NCBI GenBank assembly: GCA_030683195.1
Contig: JAUXQA010000406.1
Coordinates: 1-7,069 of the forward strand
Length of the DNA: 7,069 nucleotides
Direction: 5' to 3'
DNA from: Rhodoferax sp.
GTDB lineage: Bacteria > Pseudomonadota > Gammaproteobacteria > Burkholderiales > Burkholderiaceae_C
How positions within the stretch are numbered: position 1 is the first letter of the stretch; every line of letters starts with the position of its first letter. The notes under the pieces were generated by a model, which worked only from the letters and a program-made list of their open reading frames with translations, searched no databases and was not told the DNA's origin. Shown here piece by piece: positions 3,940 to 7,069 of this stretch. A program made the position numbers and the translations under genes.

Positions 3940-6930
3940 TCAGTCTGGATACTCTGCAACACCGCCTTGTGTAGCCTTGATCCAGAATGCAGAGTCAGCA
4001 TACCGCGCTGCCAGTGCGTCCAAGTCAACGGTTGGCTCTTCATCGCTGAACTCGAACGAGCCAAACATGTTCACATGCTGCCACGCCACAGGTGACATGC
4101 CTTGAATCAATGCGACCGCATCACGATCACCCGTTTTCAGCTTCTGTTCATAGACCTTGGACAGCAACGCCGTGTTGTAATAAATGACAGCATTGGCAAT
4201 CAGGCGCGCACAGTCATTCCAGATTTGTTGCTCGGTTTCAGTCTGAACCTTGAACTTGCCGCCGTTGATAAAAGCTACGGCCCGTCGAAATCGATGGTAG
4301 GCCTCGCCTCGGTTGAGGGCCTTTTGTACGCTTTGGCGTAATTCCACGTCATCAATGAAGTCCAGGATGTACACGGTACGACAAATATTGTCCAGTTCCC
4401 AAAGAGCCTTCTTGGTCTGATTTTGCCGGGCGTAGCTGCTGAGCTTGCGCACAATAGTGGCCTGGGATGTGTCTTTTTGAGCGAGTGACGCCATGATGCG
4501 CTGCACGTTGGGCCATTCACTGATGATTAATTCCTCATTGACTTTGTTGGCCGGTCTGATCAGCATGTCAGCCGGATAGCGGCTTGGATATTCAAAGCCA
4601 ACCAGGGATGCCGTTTTCTTTTGCAGCCGCTTGTACCTTGGCGCAAACCCATAACCGAAGGCGTGCAGGATCCAGAAATTGACCTGATTCGTGCCGTGCG
4701 TGTCCGTCGAATGTCGCGTTGGTTTGATGTCGGAACTGTTGTTGTAAAGCAAATCGAATACGAAATGGCTCTCATGTTCATGCGTGCCAATGATGCGAAC
4801 GTTGATGGGCACATGGTTTGCCACCAAGGTACAGGCACTTACGCCCTTGTTCAGGCCGAAGTATTTTGGTGAGTACCTGGCGTTGTAGGTGTTAATTTGC
4901 GTCTCAAAACGTTGTCCATCGCTGCTGGAATGCAAAGTATCTCGGATATTAAACAGATGAAAAGCTGGCAAGGCCGCCGTCGCATTGCTGATGGCATCAT
5001 TGGCGGCGCGTAGCGTTTCCGGCCGAACGTAACTGCGTGCCGTCGTCGCCAGCGACGAATGGGTCAGGCCAGACACCTCTGCCATCTTGCCCAGACCCAT
5101 GTTGGTGCCAAATGCGACCACACAAGCGAGCACTTCACGCGCATCGGGTGCGTGTTTGATACCGCGATCAAGCACATGCGTGAAAGAATTCAAGAAGCTC
5201 GTTTTTTTGTTAACAAAACGCAAGAGATCGGCAATGCCGATGCCCGCCAATTGGCTGTAAAACGGACTGTTGACTGCCTTTTCCGGATCCGTCGGGTAGA
5301 TCAATGACCAGCGCTTCTTCTCTCCTTGGCCGCCAACCTTGATGTGTTCATTAACGCAATCGGCTACGCGCTGATTGACGGCAACAAACCGCGATTCAAG
5401 AGCAGCTCGCATGCTTGCCAGCGTTTCTTCGATGGGTGTTTGTAACAGGGGAATACCAATTTCATCGAGGACCGCCTCTTTTTGACTCCAACGTGCATCG
5501 CTGATCAGGTCATCTTCAAACTGCCGGTATTCATTGCTGTGGTTGACGTACATGTCACCAGACTCCAAGGCGTTGCGCAGCAGCCGGTAGACCAAAAACT
5601 CATAACGGTCAGCGTCAAGAACTTTCTTTTCTGCGCTGGCCCCCTCGGTTGTGGCATAAAGGTGTCGCTTGAGGCCCAGGGGGATCAGGGCCGTTGGGAA
5701 CGCCGTCGTATCTGTCTGTCGCAACGGCTTGCCTTGACGCAGCAGGTTTTGCAAAACAGCGATGGCAGCGACCAGAGGGGCCTCTTGCACACGACCCGCA
5801 AAGTCGAGCTCGCAAAACAAATGACGCAAGTTGCGCTTGATGGTCTTGGACAGCTTGGCAAAATGGCCCCATTCATAGCCCACCTTGTCAAATGCAATGT
5901 TGCGCAGGTAGTTGGCCACGTTCGGGATGACTTGCGGTGCCAGCAACCCAAAGGCGCGCTCCTGCACGGTGGAAAACGGGCAGTCCCCGGCAATGGTGTC
6001 GTTGATGAACAGTTCCAACACCTCGCCTGCTGCCTGCAAATTCGCACTGGCTTCTTCCACCGCTTGGTGCATGGCCTCTTTGGCCGCGAGCTTGGTTTGA
6101 TTGTCGAATTGATCCACCAGATGGATAAAGGCTTCAATCAAGTTGTCATTGATCTGGCGGAACCGGTGGAAGGAAAAACACAGCAGGTACAGGCGTGCAG
6201 TGGATGCATTCATGCGACGTAGCTTGTAGAGCGAGTAAAACTGAACCAATGCGGCGTAGACTTTGACACTCTCATTGGAGAGTTCTGCGTCGATTAGAAA
6301 TTTCTGTGCGAATTCATACAGCTGTGCCAACTGCTGGCGACGCGCCACCTCCTGGCGCAGTTGCGTATTGCTGAAATCACTGGCCTCCTGCTTGAGGACA
6401 TTGATCAAATGGGCCTGGTCGTCATGACGCAGCATGTCATCGAGTGCCTGGCGTAATGGAGGTGACAGTGATTCGTCCAACATACCGGTAACACGCTGGT
6501 GCTCATCGGTGAGCGCACGACTGACAAGATCCTGCAGGAAGGTGTAGCCCGGCGCGACAACATGCTGGTTGGCAAGGTGCTCCAGAACTTCCCGAAAGAT
6601 GAAGATCGGTTGCGTTGACAACATGGCCAGGCGCTGCGCGAGGCGCCTCAAGTCGTCTTTGAGGTAAACGTCACACAGGCGGAACTCAAAAAGTTGGAGA
6701 ATGATTTTTTGTTGGGCCAGCCGTGTGGGTTTGGACAAATTTCCAATTTCGTCAATGCCACGTCCTGGAAAATGGCGCGCCAGGATATGGAGGATGTCGT
6801 CCCGCACGCCACCCACATCGCAGGCGTAGAACTGCGACTTGGCCTTGAAGTAGCCCAATTGCAATGTCAAATGAAGCGCAGCCGTGATGGTGCGAACGGC
6901 GCTGACGGCTTCGTTCTCTATCGGACTCAA
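3940..6930 (-). CDS. tnpA: Tn3-family transposase, 5'-truncated
   Basis: The 996-codon frame encodes a replicative transposase of the Tn3 family. The N-terminal part matches the family's DNA-binding start (HLTLQLGYFKAKSQFYACD near 20-38). The DDE domain covers roughly the last 400 residues with all catalytic residues: D671 in HSSSDGQRF, D743 in STDTHG, E876 in NRGEAYHRFRRA. Their spacings (72 and 133) fit the family. No internal stop or frameshift is visible. The start is doubtful: the first codon is TTG at 6930, with AGGAG 13 bases before it. Family members normally have about 25 more residues before the F-LS..E segment. Homology begins with FALSPIEN exactly where the GGGG terminal repeat at 6939 starts, so the original start was probably removed by that insertion. 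A slightly shortened protein could be made, but its end-binding ability is doubtful. Confidence 0.9.
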   Translation of the reverse strand: MSPIENEAVSAVRTITAALHLTLQLGYFKAKSQFYACDVGGVRDDILHILARHFPGRGIDEIGNLSKPTRLAQQKIILQLFEFRLCDVYLKDDLRRLAQRLAMLSTQPIFIFREVLEHLANQHVVAPGYTFLQDLVSRALTDEHQRVTGMLDESLSPPLRQALDDMLRHDDQAHLINVLKQEASDFSNTQLRQEVARRQQLAQLYEFAQKFLIDAELSNESVKVYAALVQFYSLYKLRRMNASTARLYLLCFSFHRFRQINDNLIEAFIHLVDQFDNQTKLAAKEAMHQAVEEASANLQAAGEVLELFINDTIAGDCPFSTVQERAFGLLAPQVIPNVANYLRNIAFDKVGYEWGHFAKLSKTIKRNLRHLFCELDFAGRVQEAPLVAAIAVLQNLLRQGKPLRQTDTTAFPTALIPLGLKRHLYATTEGASAEKKVLDADRYEFLVYRLLRNALESGDMYVNHSNEYRQFEDDLISDARWSQKEAVLDEIGIPLLQTPIEETLASMRAALESRFVAVNQRVADCVNEHIKVGGQGEKKRWSLIYPTDPEKAVNSPFYSQLAGIGIADLLRFVNKKTSFLNSFTHVLDRGIKHAPDAREVLACVVAFGTNMGLGKMAEVSGLTHSSLATTARSYVRPETLRAANDAISNATAALPAFHLFNIRDTLHSSSDGQRFETQINTYNARYSPKYFGLNKGVSACTLVANHVPINVRIIGTHEHESHFVFDLLYNNSSDIKPTRHSTDTHGTNQVNFWILHAFGYGFAPRYKRLQKKTASLVGFEYPSRYPADMLIRPANKVNEELIISEWPNVQRIMASLAQKDTSQATIVRKLSSYARQNQTKKALWELDNICRTVYILDFIDDVELRQSVQKALNRGEAYHRFRRAVAFINGGKFKVQTETEQQIWNDCARLIANAVIYYNTALLSKVYEQKLKTGDRDAVALIQGMSPVAWQHVNMFGSFEFSDEEPTVDLDALAARYADSAFWIKATQGGVAEYPD

Positions 6931-6938
6931 TGCAAAAT

Positions 6939-6981
6939 GGGGTCTCCTCGTTTTCAGTGCAAAAAGTGACTGTACGCAAAG
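6939..6981 (+). repeat. Terminal inverted repeat of a second Tn3-family element facing right
   Basis: The sequence opens GGGGTCTCCTCGTTTTCAG and closes CTGTACGCAAAG, which is the general form of Tn3-family ends (GGGG at the tip, TACG-xAAG inside). The orientation places the element body to the right, outside the left transposon. It interrupts the transposase frame at its first conserved residues. The inner limit is uncertain (38 to 43 bases or longer), and the partner end is outside the window. Confidence 0.65.
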
Positions 6982-7069
6982 CTCGCACTGGAGCGGGGGA
7001 GGTCTGGGTAGACCGTTGATATCATAGACTATCCTTTACGCTATGTAAACGGGTATGGTGGCCTCCCAC
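6982..7069 (+). mobile_element. Subterminal part of the second Tn3-family element (continues past right edge)
   Basis: No convincing gene is seen. It holds a small stem-loop GGTCT-GGGT-AGACC (about 7001-7014), an 8-bp palindrome TGATATCA (7017-7024), and on the minus strand AGCGTAAAGG (7042-7033), which resembles the inner edge of a Tn3-type end. A minus-strand frame starting MISTVYPDLPRSS is short and ends within the terminal repeat, so I do not call it a gene. The content fits the non-coding margin of a transposon. Confidence 0.4.

Larger units (their letters stand above)
3872..6938 (-). mobile_element. Tn3-family element remnant (transposase end kept, other end lost)
   Basis: The stretch holds a nearly full-length Tn3-type transposase on the minus strand. 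Its presumed left tip lies just past the transposase stop, where the Sel1 coding homology breaks off. Its right side is cut at 6939 by what looks like the terminal repeat of another Tn3-family element. No resolvase, res site or passenger gene lies inside the visible part. If present they were on the missing side. The element cannot be expected to move as it stands, because it lacks its second end here. Confidence 0.7.

Noticed and set aside
5482..6222. Plus-strand open frame of 246 codons inside the Tn3 transposase region
   Set aside because: It is antisense to a clear Tn3 transposase with an uninterrupted catalytic domain. The long open frame is a by-product of the opposite strand's codon use.
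6939..7069. Upstream extension of the Tn3 transposase through the GGGG repeat (frame open to 7036)
   Set aside because: The frame is open but its translation (PRPPPLQCELCVQSLFALKT) does not resemble Tn3 transposase N-termini and has no ATG or good start. It is more likely chance reading through another element's end.
7001..7069. Possible resolvase res site for the Tn3 element
   Set aside because: There is one small stem-loop and one 8-bp palindrome, but no set of three spaced inverted sites and no resolvase gene in view.

Overview
The window looks like an accessory, transposon-scarred stretch of a Gram-negative genome or plasmid. The element types (IS66, IS5, Tn3) and protein style would suit a betaproteobacterium such as a member of the Burkholderiales. 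This is an inference from style only, because no housekeeping or taxonomic marker is present.

Layout: (1) Positions 1-249 are the end of an IS66-family element, with the start of its first small transposition protein on the minus strand running off the left edge. (2) Positions 250-334 appear to be the last codons of a plus-strand gene cut by that element. A strong two-way hairpin terminator follows at 374-409. (3) Positions 474-1548 carry a tight minus-strand cassette of four small phage-style genes: a cysteine-rich protein, a Cro/CI-type (XRE) repressor, a short basic protein, and a fourth gene broken by an amber codon. A possible promoter with an overlapping inverted repeat lies just upstream. 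(4) From 1712 a plus-strand gene for a small exported protein is cut by a complete 1180-bp IS5-family element (2115-3294) with a CTAA target duplication. Removing the element and one CTAA restores an open frame ending at 3450, directly against the next gene. (5) That next gene (3451-3882) encodes an exported Sel1-repeat protein whose third repeat stops abruptly. (6) Positions 3872-6938 are a Tn3-family element remnant with a 996-codon minus-strand transposase that keeps all three catalytic acidic residues. (7) At 6939 a sequence with the form of a Tn3-family terminal repeat (GGGG... to ...TACGCAAAG) faces right and cuts off the first part of that transposase. A second Tn3-type element therefore probably begins there and continues past the right edge.

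The native content is thus a phage-derived regulatory cassette and a two-gene operon for exported proteins, broken by at least three, probably four, mobile elements. The clearest results are the exact IS5 insertion with its repaired host gene, the amber-interrupted cassette gene with a good ribosome binding site, and the nested Tn3 ends. I found no convincing new defence, toxin or biosynthetic system, no tRNA or rRNA gene and no CRISPR array.
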